A stretch of DNA of 64,000 bases, taken from Murimonas intestini. Its GTDB lineage: Bacteria; Bacillota; Clostridia; Lachnospirales; Lachnospiraceae. Of this stretch, positions 46,366 to 55,282 are shown one piece after another. The position numbers and the translations under genes are program-made. Position 1 is the first letter of the stretch; the number at the start of each line of letters is the position of its first letter. The notes beneath the pieces are model-generated. The model was not told where the DNA came from. It ran no database searches and worked only from the letters and a program-made list of their open reading frames with translations. The DNA is taken from positions 248,001 to 312,000 of the forward strand of contig NZ_JANKBI010000005.1 of assembly GCF_024622195.1 (NCBI RefSeq). Reading direction: 5' to 3'.

Positions 46366-46515
46366 AACAAGTCCCTCCCTTCCCTTTATCCTATGGCACG
46401 GCAGGAAGCAATTCAAAGCTCCCCCGCGTCATCCGCCAAACGCACATGCAAATATGTGCATCCTGCGAAATGCCCGCTTGTGTAAATTGCCGCTGCCGTG
46501 CGTTTTCTTAAACTG

Positions 46516-46821
46516 TTATTTAAACTCCAGAGTCCCGGCGTTCTTCTTGACCGTACTCTCTGTCACTTCGTACTGCTCTGCCGTCTTCATAAGAAAGTCC
46601 GCGTAGCTGTCCACTATCCTTTTATACTGGTCAAATTTAGGATTCAGGTTGTTGAACTGCTGCATCACCTCATCAGCTCCCTCGCTCTCCCAGGTGTTCT
46701 TCAGTGAATTCAGTTTCCTTCTTATATCTTCCAGCCTCTCACTCAGCTGGCCGTTTAAATCTGTCACATTTTTAGACGCTGTTCTCAGCTCATCTGTTGT
46801 AATTGTCAATGATCCTGCCAT
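46516..46821 (-). CDS. WXG100-family protein (EsxA-like), variant motif
   Basis: 101 residues, all helical, the size of WXG100 proteins. The central turn reads W-E-S (NTWESEGADE) rather than W-x-G; helix-turn-helix hairpin layout and position next to a second WXG100 gene and EssC support the family call. WXG100 proteins are small secreted substrates and co-activators of type VII secretion. RBS AGGAGGG precedes the start, and the upstream gene's stop codon overlaps that site. The typical YxxxD/E secretion signal may be VDSYADFL or the EQYEVTE segment near the C-terminus. Confidence 0.85.
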   Translation of the reverse strand: MAGSLTITTDELRTASKNVTDLNGQLSERLEDIRRKLNSLKNTWESEGADEVMQQFNNLNPKFDQYKRIVDSYADFLMKTAEQYEVTESTVKKNAGTLEFK

Positions 46822-46833
46822 TTTTATTCCCTC

Positions 46834-47145
46834 CTAACTGATTGAATCTGCCAAAGAAGAAGCCTTCTTGGAGATGTCTGTCTGTGTCTCTGTATATGTC
46901 TGGGCAGAACGTCTGAGGAACTGCACATAATCTGTCATCAGATTTTCCATTTTCTTGAAGTATGGCTGAAAATCCTCGATCTTTGATGTAAAATTCCTGT
47001 TGTCGTCACCTGTCCAATTTACAGACAGATCTTTCAGCTGGCGGCACAGATTCTCATAAGTTGTCCTGTAATTTGTTGTCAGAGTCTCGATCTCGCCTGC
47101 TGCCCTCGTCATTTCAGACGGTGTTACTTTGATTTTAGTTCCCAT
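46834..47145 (-). CDS. WXG100-family protein (EsxA-like)
   Basis: 103 residues from the ATG after AGGAGG. A two-helix hairpin with the signature turn NWTGDD in the middle (about 43-48) and a YTETQTD segment near the C-terminus resembling the YxxxD/E signal. Probably forms a homodimer or a heterodimer with the neighbouring WXG100 protein and is exported by the EssC-type ATPase of this locus. It is 12 bases upstream of the second WXG100 gene. Confidence 0.93.
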   Translation of the reverse strand: MGTKIKVTPSEMTRAAGEIETLTTNYRTTYENLCRQLKDLSVNWTGDDNRNFTSKIEDFQPYFKKMENLMTDYVQFLRRSAQTYTETQTDISKKASSLADSIS

Positions 47146-47236
47146 CACTTTTCCTCCTTAACCTTTTTTGCAGCTTTACACTGCTTCATTATATATTGCA
47201 ACTATCTGTGATAGCTACATTCGGTGTATCTGCATC

Positions 47237-47488
47237 TCAGATGAGAAGCATCCTGGCCCCATCTGTCAACCCGATTTCCTCCGGTGTAAGATTTATATCA
47301 TACGGAAGACCGCTCATGCGGTCACACAGGATCTCTTCACCTGTAGGTTTAAAATATCCCTCAGCCAGCTCACCCAGCAGCCTTGCTGTCAGCTCTGCCG
47401 CCTGATACATCTTGATTCTGCCTGGTATCCGGACATCATAGCTCGTCCGGGCAGCCGGAAGATAAACCTCTGCCAATATCTTATCCAT
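47237..47488 (-). CDS. YukD/EsaB-like ubiquitin-fold protein
   Basis: 83 residues. The length, the N-terminal 'AEVYLPAARTSYDVRIPG' strand-turn-strand and the C-terminal 'LTPEEIGLTDGARMLLI' match the YukD (EsaB) family of small ubiquitin-like proteins found in type VIIb systems (cores given). EsaB is a cytoplasmic regulator or component of the secretion machine. The gene overlaps its ribosome binding site with the end of the EssC gene, so the two are translationally linked. Confidence 0.85.
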   Translation of the reverse strand: MDKILAEVYLPAARTSYDVRIPGRIKMYQAAELTARLLGELAEGYFKPTGEEILCDRMSGLPYDINLTPEEIGLTDGARMLLI

Positions 47489-47489
47489 A

Positions 47490-50400
47490 TCACTCCTCCT
47501 CTTCCAGATCCAGCAATTTCACAAGATGGGCCCGGCCTTTTTCCACCACATATCCAAAATCATCTGGAATCTCCTGCCGCAGCTCTCTTGTAAGCCTTGT
47601 CACAGACAGCTCATACTGGTCCGTCAGCCCATTTCCCACAAAGATGCCTTCATTGCGCCCAACCTGCTTCCCATACCAGTTTTCCGCTGAAATACTTCCC
47701 AGACTCAGCGCTCCGTCCGCAATAATAAAACGGCATCCCCAGAAATCTGCGATCCTTTCCATCATTGCATTCCATTTTTCCAAAAATTCTTCCGGAAGGC
47801 AGCGGACAAAGTCCCTGTATCCATTGACAATACACAAAAGCTTCCTGTAGGCAGGGGCTTCCTTCCCTTCCTCCCAAGCATCCTTCGTGTCATTATTTCT
47901 CTTCAGCAGTTCCTGATATATGTACTCTGCCCCTTTTACCAGCTCTTTTTCTCCTGAGCAGTACGTGAGACCTTCTTTTGAAGCGCTGCTAAATTCAGGC
48001 CTGGCATTTAAGACGATAATATCAGCTTTTTTGCACACCGCAGCAAGACGGCAGAAGCTTTCCACAAAGCTGCAGCTTTCCTCCTGGTAAGTAACCACAT
48101 TTACCATATGCGCCTCCAGATTAAAACAGCGCACCTTCAATGAGTTTTTGTCAACTCCTGCAGGGTACGAAAGCCAGCTGCCCGCATCTATGTCATCCTG
48201 CAGGAATGCAAGGTCCACCTTTTCTGGAAGAATCGGGATCCTCTCTGCCCTCCTGCGGCCTTCCGCTGACAGCCACTCCCTCTCCTGCCTGATGCATTCT
48301 GCCCTGACCTCATCCATTCCGCCTGCCCCTTCAGTAACTGCGGCTGTCTGGAATTCATAGACTCTTTCATTTCTGAAGATACCTCTTCCTGTTACTTTTC
48401 CGGGATACTGCCTGCCTACATTGCCCAAAACGATGGAATAGTCTGTCTCATCGTTAAGCTGCAGTGCATATACTGAAGGAAAATTCTGGGCCACACGGTA
48501 GCGGACGCCAGATGCATTTGCAGCTGTAAGAACAAAATAAATCCCATACCTGCTTCCGTCCATGGCAAGCCCGGCAGTCTCCTGCACATAGTCCTCATAG
48601 CTCTCTGTAAATGCCGCAAAATTTTGTATGATGATGACAATAGCAGGCCTTTTTTCCCCGCTTCCTCTTATAAAGGAATCAAAGCTCCCGCCGCAGGCAG
48701 CCATCATTTTCTTGCGGGATTCCAGCTCCTTTCTGAGCATGGAGAACATGTTTGCCACCTTTTCACTTTCTGATATCAGCACCACATCCCCCACCTGAGG
48801 AGCCTGAGCAAATCCTTTGAGCACTTCAGAACCAAAGTCCAGAATATACAGATTCAGCTCTTCAGGTGTATGGTCCTGTATAAGTGAATATATCATTGTA
48901 GTGAGAAGCATGGTCTTTCCGCTTCCCGTAGCTCCGTAAATAATAGTATTTCCCTCCGCCGACAGAGGCAGCTTCATAGGATACTGTGCCTGGTTCTGCG
49001 GATCGTCGATCTCCCCCACAAGAGGCTCCAGGCAGAAATTACCGCCTTCGCGCCGAATCCCGCCCTCCAGTCCATATTTTTTTCTCAGACTGTCCAGGCT
49101 CAGCTTCTCCGGAAGCGGCTCCATCCACAGCTGTTTTATTTTAATATGCTCTTCTTTCGCCAGGGCCGCCAGATATTTTGTCACGGCATCCAGCTGCTTG
49201 TCTTCTGTGGCTGCAATCCTTCTCTCATCCGGCGCCTTCTGCTTTACTATCCTTCCTGTGCGGTCTATCACCTGGACCGACATATCCTGCTTTTCCTCAA
49301 CCTTATCCTTGGGGACATAAGATGCCCCGGACCAGGCTGACTGTCCCAGCTCGAAAATCTCATTATAGCCCACCTGAAGATAAAAACGCCCTGTTTTCGT
49401 AAGCTCTGCCGCGTCCGGACGTTTGAGCATATCCATGCTGTCCGCCTTTTCCTGCACCTTCAGACAGATTCGGAAGCGGCTGTTGCTCCAGATCTGGTCA
49501 TCCACCACGCCGGCAGGCTTCTGGGTCGCAAGTATCAGATGAACCCCCAGGCTTCGCCCTATTCTGGCTGCACTAATGAGCTGCTTCATGAATTCAGGCT
49601 GCTGCTCTTTGAGTTCGGCAAACTCGTCTGAGATAATAAATAAATGCTGCATGGGCTCATGCACAACCTTATCTCTGTAAAGCTTCTGGTATTTGTAAAT
49701 GTCAATATTACTGATATTGATCTGTTTGCTTACCTCCTGGAAGACTGCCTGCCTCCTTTTCAGCTCGCTCTCTATAGATATCAGTGACCTGTTCACCATG
49801 GCGCCGTCCAGGTTCGTGATGATACCGGCTGTATGGGGGAGCTTTTCAAAGGCCTTTGCCATGCCTCCGCCCTTATAATCGATCAGTATAAACGCCACCT
49901 CATAGGGATGGTAATTCACGGCCAGCGACAAGATGTAAGTCATAATGAATTCACTTTTACCTGAGCCTGTCATACCGGCAACCAGACCGTGGGGGCCGTG
50001 GAATTTTTCATGCAGATCCAGTTTAAATGGATTTCCTGCTGCATCTACACCGATCTCCGTCTCCAGGGTCAGTGTGGGATCATTCTCCTTCCACCTTGTG
50101 AGGGCATTTAAGTGCTCCGCCTTCCCGGCACGGAACATATCCAGGAAGCTGATCATATCCGGCAGTTGCCTGTTGCGGTTATCCCTGTAGAGCCTGATAT
50201 TGGCCAGTGTCACTGCCAGACGCCCGCAGTCAGGCTCCGCAAAAGCATCCGGACAGAAATTTATATACTCTCCTGAAATATCATCCTGACGGTACATTCT
50301 GGACAGTTCGCTTCCCACATCCAGAACAGTCCCGCATTCTTTTGGCAGGCTGCCAATCTGGTCATACAGTGCCACCATTCCAAAGCCCATATTTTCCTTC

Positions 50401-52067
50401 AGCTTCAGGATCTGACCAATGATCTCCATATTTTCAGCCAGTTCCTTATCCATAGAAAATATCAGGTAATATGGGAGATTCTCCTGCTTTCCCTCTTCTG
50501 CCTGGCGTGAAGCCAGCTGCTTTTCCAGATAGATAGAGATTTCTTTCTCTTCCCCCGGATTCGTGGCCACAAAACGGATGTCCCCGTCATCACTCCAGAC
50601 ATGGGGCAGCCACTTTACAAAGCGCCACTGCATGTCCTCCGCCTCGTCATACAGAAAGACCATCTTCACCTCATCGTAGCTGTGAAGGGCCGCTATCTGG
50701 AATATCAGTCCCTTGATAAAGCTGCATTCCTCCTGGCGCCTGCCGATGATCCCTGTCAGGAAATTATCATATAAAGACAGGCCCACAGGCACTTCGCCCA
50801 TTATCCTTGTCTCATATACGAGTTCTTCCATCTCCCTTTGAAGTTCATCCTCCTCCACTTCAAACTTGGGTTCCTGATACTCCAGCGTCACCTGGAGGGG
50901 GACTTCCCCGCGCCCAAGCCTGACAGTCAGAAAGTCGCTGTGTCCAAAGGAGCGCTCCCACAGAGTTCTTTCTCTTCCCTGTATCCTTGTAATGCACTCA
51001 TCTAACGTCACATAATTTTCATTCAGGATCTTTCTCTGGTAATATTCGATCTGCTGGATCCTGCTTCTGACCTCCATGAGATACATGCGGTATTTTTCTT
51101 TTCGTTCTTCTTCTTTTTCTATTTTTCTTTTCTTGTCGTATTTTCTGGAAAGTATGGGCCAGGCTACCGTGCCTCCCAGCATGCTGACAGACATCACGAT
51201 GGAAGGCAGGGCGCTGCTGATCCCGCTTCCGCTGCTCAAGGCATTGCTGACGGCAAATACTCCCATAAACATGGAGGCCAGCCCCATAGTCATAGACGGG
51301 CCGACCGTATAGATCATGGGCATCTCATTTCCCTGTTCCCTGGGAGGAGGGGAATCGATCCTGATTCCTGCCTTCTCTATTTCCCTTCTGAATCTGGGCG
51401 ACTTATAAAAAAGCTGCTCACGTGCCCTGCCGTTGTCTAAAATATTCCGTTCCCTCTGCTCTCTCACCGGAGGCTGCAGATAAGGTATCAGCATTTTTTC
51501 ACTGCATTTTACCATCCCGCCCGGATTGTTCACAGCCAGAATCCCGCAGCCCACAATTATCTTCAGTCCTGCTATATATATCACATCTCCGGGATAGAGC
51601 CTCTGCCTGGTCACACGCCTGTCATTGACAAATGTGCCGTTTCCGCTCCTCATGTCACTGACCACATAAGTGCCATTGTCGATCTCGATCTGGGCGTGGA
51701 TACCTGAAGCATACCCGCTGCTGTAGATGATATCATTTTGGTCACTGCGCCCGATCCTGAGTATGCCCGCCTTAATTGTCCTGTACTTTTTATACTGCTG
51801 CCTGTCAGCTGTCAACTCTTCTGTATACAGATAAGCCTGACCTCCCCCGGGTGTCTGGAGTGAGTAGAACCGCCCTGGTTCCATCAGGCTTCTCTCCAGC
51901 CTCCTGCCGTCAGTATCTGCAAGGACAGCTTTTCCATTAGAGCGCAGATACCATCTGCCCCCGTCTGCTTCCACACTTACAAGTTCTCCCATCCAGTACT
52001 GTCCGGATACTTTTGAGGGCAGCAGATATGTATTTAAAATATCACCATTTATGCATGTTATCACCAT
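47490..52067 (-). CDS. essC: Type VII secretion ATPase, FHA-FtsK/SpoIIIE (EssC-like)
   Basis: 1525 residues. An N-terminal FHA-like pair region includes a clear FHA domain (about 98-172) with the phosphothreonine-reading residues GR (106-107), S121/H124 and N143 of SGNGT. Two membrane helices lie at about 255-305. Three FtsK/SpoIIIE-type domains follow: domain 1 with Walker A GMTGSGKS (698-705) and Walker B IISDE; domain 2 with Walker A GATGSGKT (1045-1052) but Walker B IIIQN instead of DE; domain 3 (about 1290-1525) without a Walker A. This is the motor that exports WXG100 proteins through the membrane. RBS GGGGTGA precedes the start. Its neighbours (WXG100, YukD-like, kinase) make the type VIIb assignment firm. 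Confidence 0.95.
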   Translation of the reverse strand: MVITCINGDILNTYLLPSKVSGQYWMGELVSVEADGGRWYLRSNGKAVLADTDGRRLERSLMEPGRFYSLQTPGGGQAYLYTEELTADRQQYKKYRTIKAGILRIGRSDQNDIIYSSGYASGIHAQIEIDNGTYVVSDMRSGNGTFVNDRRVTRQRLYPGDVIYIAGLKIIVGCGILAVNNPGGMVKCSEKMLIPYLQPPVREQRERNILDNGRAREQLFYKSPRFRREIEKAGIRIDSPPPREQGNEMPMIYTVGPSMTMGLASMFMGVFAVSNALSSGSGISSALPSIVMSVSMLGGTVAWPILSRKYDKKRKIEKEEERKEKYRMYLMEVRSRIQQIEYYQRKILNENYVTLDECITRIQGRERTLWERSFGHSDFLTVRLGRGEVPLQVTLEYQEPKFEVEEDELQREMEELVYETRIMGEVPVGLSLYDNFLTGIIGRRQEECSFIKGLIFQIAALHSYDEVKMVFLYDEAEDMQWRFVKWLPHVWSDDGDIRFVATNPGEEKEISIYLEKQLASRQAEEGKQENLPYYLIFSMDKELAENMEIIGQILKLKENMGFGMVALYDQIGSLPKECGTVLDVGSELSRMYRQDDISGEYINFCPDAFAEPDCGRLAVTLANIRLYRDNRNRQLPDMISFLDMFRAGKAEHLNALTRWKENDPTLTLETEIGVDAAGNPFKLDLHEKFHGPHGLVAGMTGSGKSEFIMTYILSLAVNYHPYEVAFILIDYKGGGMAKAFEKLPHTAGIITNLDGAMVNRSLISIESELKRRQAVFQEVSKQINISNIDIYKYQKLYRDKVVHEPMQHLFIISDEFAELKEQQPEFMKQLISAARIGRSLGVHLILATQKPAGVVDDQIWSNSRFRICLKVQEKADSMDMLKRPDAAELTKTGRFYLQVGYNEIFELGQSAWSGASYVPKDKVEEKQDMSVQVIDRTGRIVKQKAPDERRIAATEDKQLDAVTKYLAALAKEEHIKIKQLWMEPLPEKLSLDSLRKKYGLEGGIRREGGNFCLEPLVGEIDDPQNQAQYPMKLPLSAEGNTIIYGATGSGKTMLLTTMIYSLIQDHTPEELNLYILDFGSEVLKGFAQAPQVGDVVLISESEKVANMFSMLRKELESRKKMMAACGGSFDSFIRGSGEKRPAIVIIIQNFAAFTESYEDYVQETAGLAMDGSRYGIYFVLTAANASGVRYRVAQNFPSVYALQLNDETDYSIVLGNVGRQYPGKVTGRGIFRNERVYEFQTAAVTEGAGGMDEVRAECIRQEREWLSAEGRRRAERIPILPEKVDLAFLQDDIDAGSWLSYPAGVDKNSLKVRCFNLEAHMVNVVTYQEESCSFVESFCRLAAVCKKADIIVLNARPEFSSASKEGLTYCSGEKELVKGAEYIYQELLKRNNDTKDAWEEGKEAPAYRKLLCIVNGYRDFVRCLPEEFLEKWNAMMERIADFWGCRFIIADGALSLGSISAENWYGKQVGRNEGIFVGNGLTDQYELSVTRLTRELRQEIPDDFGYVVEKGRAHLVKLLDLEEEE

Positions 52068-52084
52068 AACCCGTCACCCCTGCC

Positions 52085-52228
52085 TTACATGGAAAAATAC
52101 TCTTCCTCCAGGTCCTTTTTCAGATTCTTTTTCTTTACCGCCAGTACGATCTTCCAGACTGCAAAACCAATAACGCTCACCACAGTCCCGGCGATTCCTC
52201 CGTAAAACATCCATTCTCCTGCTGTCAT
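52085..52228 (-). CDS. 47-residue membrane microprotein
   Basis: Reads MTAGEWMFYGGIAGTVVSVI... with one membrane helix (about 8-31), a lysine-rich middle (VKKKNLKK) and an acidic end (DLEEEYFSM). It begins 5 bases after the kinase stop codon, has a GAGGTG site with 6 bases spacing and ends 17 bases before essC, whose ribosome binding site follows its stop. Tight packing, a good start site and a sensible membrane-protein composition argue that it is real. It could be the counterpart of the small EssA-type or other accessory subunit, but I see no sequence match. Confidence 0.75.
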   Translation of the reverse strand: MTAGEWMFYGGIAGTVVSVIGFAVWKIVLAVKKKNLKKDLEEEYFSM

Positions 52229-52233
52229 CTGCT

Positions 52234-54273
52234 TCACCTCGTAAGCCAGTTTCCGCTGTACAGTTTTTCCATGATATTCTCCAGAGCCTGCATCTTGTCG
52301 TCACTGCCCCCTGAAGCCTTCACCTGTGCATACAGCTGGCTGGCCTTGTCATAATATTCTTTAACCTTCGTATAATCCCTGGCGCTGTTTTCTTTGTCTC
52401 CCTGGATATCACATTCCAGAAGCGCCAGTCTCATATAAGGCTTATAGTCATTTGGATTTTCCTGTTCCAGTTCATTTAATATCCTGGCGGCCTCCTCATA
52501 GTTCTTAAAATTCTGGTAAATGGCAGCCATATTATATTTCACCCCGTCTGACGCCATACCTGAATCCACCAGCGTCTGATAACACTCCAGTGCTTTCTGG
52601 TTGTACTCCATTGAGAAGGAAGCATCCTGCCCCGCCTTTCTGGCATATGCATCTCCCAGAGCGCTGATGACAGGCGTCAGATATGATGCATCCAGGCTCA
52701 TCCGGCCCTCTTCCAGTGTTCTGATCTCTCCGTCCAGGTCATTTGCTCCCCTGAATGCCCTGGCCATAAGCAGATATGACCTCTGTCTGATGTACTCGTC
52801 ATCTGTATTTGAGAGCACCTGGCCGAATTTATCCACGGACTCCTGATATTGTCCCTGCTTCAGAGCCAGTTCAGCCTTTACCAGCAGTATATCCGTATCC
52901 CCAAGCCCGGCGCTGACAGCCTCATTCAGTACCTGCTGGGCTGTCTCCGGCTGGTTATTTCTGATAAGGGCTATGGCATAATCTCTGAAATACTGTGCAT
53001 TCTCCTGATTAGCGTTCACAGCCTTTTTATAATAGCCCACAGCCCCCTCATAATCCTCCTGCTCAAAACAGGCGTCTCCCATCATATAATAGACTGCAGC
53101 CTCCCTGCCTGAATCTGAAAACACATCTGCTGAAAGCTTCTCGCTGGAAAGTATCATCTTCCCCAGATTCAGCACATGGGGATAGTCCTCCTTAAGATGA
53201 AGTGCGTATAGCTTCTGATAATAAGCATCCAGCTTATCATCAAATATTCCTATGGCCTCATCATAGCTCCCAAGGGCCTTGTCATAATCCTGGTCCGCAG
53301 CATAGTCATTGCCTTCCTGCACAGCAGCCTCGTAGGCATCTGTCTTTTCCTGCCGCATAGTAAACACTCCGCCTGCCGTGAGCGCCAGGAAACCGGCAAT
53401 ACAGATGCATCCTGCCGCTGTGCTGATCCTCTCCAGCCTCTTATGCTTCTTGTAACGCTCGTCAAGCGCATAAATATTGTCCAGGTCATTATACATTTCC
53501 TGGGCAGTCCTGTATCTCCTGCTTTTGTCAGGATGCATGGCCTTCCCTACGATATCTGTAAGTGTCTTTGAATATCCCAGCCTGAACTGGTTTATAGGCA
53601 CTGTATTCTCAGCCCTTCTGGAGGGCTTATTTCCCGTCATCATATGATAAAGTGTGGCGCCCAGACTGTAAATATCAGACTGCGCATCCACCAGAGGCGC
53701 TCTGCCCCCTCTCGATACCGGCATATAACCGTCTGCCAGCGCCTGCTGCTCCGGTGATGCATAGCAGGTGCTCATACCTGTTATCTGCTCCCTCTTATCC
53801 ATATCCAGTGAGATGTTAAAGTCGATCAGGCATACATTTCCTTCCGGCGTGATCATGATATTGGCAGGCTTCACATCGCTGTGGATTATAGGCGGCCTGC
53901 GCGTATGCAGATACTGCAGGGCCTCGCACAGCTGCTTGGCCCAGATAATGATCTGCCTCTGCTGGAAGGTATAGTGGTTTTTCAGATAGTAATCAAGTGA
54001 TTCTCCCGGTATAAAATCCATAACAGTAAATATCTGGTCACCTATCTGAAGAAAGTCATATACCTGAGGCAGATATGTATGGTGCAGGTTCTTCAGGATA
54101 TCTGCCTCACCCCTGACATTTATGATACCGGCTACTTTATCGCGTATTTTCTTTACAGCTACGTATTTCTGAAGGCGCAGATGGATAGCCTTGTACACGA
54201 TCCCCCCGCCTCCATGGCCTATTTCCTCTATGATCTGATATGTATTATCAAGTATGTCTCCTCGTCTTGGCAT
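52234..54273 (-). CDS. Hanks-type Ser/Thr kinase with TM helix and TPR domain (EssB-like layout)
   Basis: 679 residues from the ATG at 54273 (MPRRGDIL), preceded by GAGAGG; an in-frame ATG at 54306 would overlap the upstream gene. The kinase domain (about 10-270) has the glycine loop GHGGGG (19-24), Lys41 in VAVKK, the catalytic loop HSDVKPAN (131-138, Asp133) and DFN (151-153) in place of DFG. A membrane helix follows (about 292-314), then an extracellular TPR array (about 325-660). Kinase-like domain, one helix, helical outer domain is the architecture of EssB/YukC, which is a pseudokinase in classical type VIIb systems; here the residues needed for catalysis are kept. It may phosphorylate a partner read by the FHA domain of EssC. 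Confidence 0.88.
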   Translation of the reverse strand: MPRRGDILDNTYQIIEEIGHGGGGIVYKAIHLRLQKYVAVKKIRDKVAGIINVRGEADILKNLHHTYLPQVYDFLQIGDQIFTVMDFIPGESLDYYLKNHYTFQQRQIIIWAKQLCEALQYLHTRRPPIIHSDVKPANIMITPEGNVCLIDFNISLDMDKREQITGMSTCYASPEQQALADGYMPVSRGGRAPLVDAQSDIYSLGATLYHMMTGNKPSRRAENTVPINQFRLGYSKTLTDIVGKAMHPDKSRRYRTAQEMYNDLDNIYALDERYKKHKRLERISTAAGCICIAGFLALTAGGVFTMRQEKTDAYEAAVQEGNDYAADQDYDKALGSYDEAIGIFDDKLDAYYQKLYALHLKEDYPHVLNLGKMILSSEKLSADVFSDSGREAAVYYMMGDACFEQEDYEGAVGYYKKAVNANQENAQYFRDYAIALIRNNQPETAQQVLNEAVSAGLGDTDILLVKAELALKQGQYQESVDKFGQVLSNTDDEYIRQRSYLLMARAFRGANDLDGEIRTLEEGRMSLDASYLTPVISALGDAYARKAGQDASFSMEYNQKALECYQTLVDSGMASDGVKYNMAAIYQNFKNYEEAARILNELEQENPNDYKPYMRLALLECDIQGDKENSARDYTKVKEYYDKASQLYAQVKASGGSDDKMQALENIMEKLYSGNWLTR

Positions 54274-54295
54274 GTCGGTCCTCTCTCCTGTCATT

Positions 54296-55177
54296 TCAAT
54301 AATCATATTCCCCGTTCCCCAAAAGCAGCGCAGCGCTCTGAGGCGTCAGCTTCCAGCTTCTGAAAAAGAACAGCTGCCTCTCCTCTGACCTGACCATCTG
54401 AAGCTCTCTTTCGGGAGCTGCCAGCTGCATCCCCTTCTTGCTGATCATGACAGTTACAGATGTCTCTCCATCCCCCCTGTCCTCTTCCTTACAGCGAACC
54501 TTTGTGGAACTGCTCCACTGCTGTATCTCCTCTGCCCGGGAATTCAAATATCCTTCAAATTCTTCTCTGGACATCCCCTCCTGTCCTTCCCATTCAATAC
54601 AGTCCAGCGCCTCAGACCACTCCCCGGCCTCCACAGCGGCCAGAAATGTATCAAGAACATGCCTGGGCTGTACCGCCATATACACAAAATAACCCCCTGA
54701 CGCTCCCACAGCCGCCAGCACCAAAGCCAGGATGATCAATACATTCCTTACTGTATGGTGCTTTTTCTCATTCCTGACATGCGCTCCTGCTCTCCCCTGT
54801 CTCTGGCTGTCATAATACTCCGCATCAGAGCCTCTTCCCCTTCTGCTGCTCTCTTCCTCATATGTATTTCCGCCTGTTTCCAATTCCCGGCGTGCATACT
54901 CTCTTCCAGTGTATCCTGCCGCTTCATCCGGCTCCCCTGTCAGTTTCCTGTAGCGCTGCTGCCCTGAACCGATGAGCAGGGTGGCTTCTTCATCTAAGGC
55001 CTCATTCTCATCATTCACACCTGCTGTACCCCGCCTGGCCTCCATGTCCGCAGAATACCCAACATCATGTACCGGATCTGTTTTAATATTTCCCGTCCTG
55101 CTGATCAGCTGCTTCCCGCATCTCGGACAAAACCTTGCATCGTCTCTGCATTTCATACCACATCTTGTACAGAACAC
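54296..55177 (-). CDS. Zinc-ribbon single-pass membrane protein
   Basis: 293 residues with a GTG start seven bases after AGGGGG. Zinc ribbon at about 3-23 (CTRCGMKC...CPRCGK); a polar cytoplasmic region rich in Arg, Glu and Tyr (about 30-140) with several Thr/Ser sites; a membrane helix (about 146-169); and an extracellular domain (about 175-293) of unknown family with 'DTFLAAVEAGEWSEALDCI'-like opening (core shown). It is the first gene of the type VII-like locus, directly downstream of the promoter. The zinc ribbon at the start is shared with the two large proteins at the other end of the locus. The cytoplasmic linker is a possible kinase target. Confidence 0.82.
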   Translation of the reverse strand: MFCTRCGMKCRDDARFCPRCGKQLISRTGNIKTDPVHDVGYSADMEARRGTAGVNDENEALDEEATLLIGSGQQRYRKLTGEPDEAAGYTGREYARRELETGGNTYEEESSRRGRGSDAEYYDSQRQGRAGAHVRNEKKHHTVRNVLIILALVLAAVGASGGYFVYMAVQPRHVLDTFLAAVEAGEWSEALDCIEWEGQEGMSREEFEGYLNSRAEEIQQWSSSTKVRCKEEDRGDGETSVTVMISKKGMQLAAPERELQMVRSEERQLFFFRSWKLTPQSAALLLGNGEYDY

Positions 55178-55253
55178 TCTGATTCCCCCTATGCCTTTGA
55201 CTTATCTGAATTTATCAGGCAAATACTCTTTCATTTTAACTATATATGGTAAA

Positions 55254-55282
55254 AGTATAACATGTTGCAACATCTTGAGCAA
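55254..55282 (-). promoter_or_regulatory. Promoter of the type VII-like locus with internal palindrome
   Basis: -35 TTGCTC (55282-55277), 17-base spacer, -10 TATACT (55259-55254) with extended TG. The spacer holds the perfect 12-base palindrome ATGTTGCAACAT (55262-55273), and upstream are two direct copies of TGTCACA (55303-55297 and 55291-55285), 12 bases apart. A weak -35 with such sites suggests regulated transcription by a repressor and an activator. Confidence 0.6.

Noticed and set aside
47490..52067. FtsK/SpoIIIE DNA translocase
   Set aside because: FHA domain, three linked ATPase domains and WXG100/YukD neighbours indicate type VII secretion instead.
52074..52304. 76-codon minus-strand frame between essC and the kinase
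   Set aside because: It overlaps the kinase end, is Arg/Gly-rich and has no start site; the 47-codon frame at 52085-52228 fits much better.
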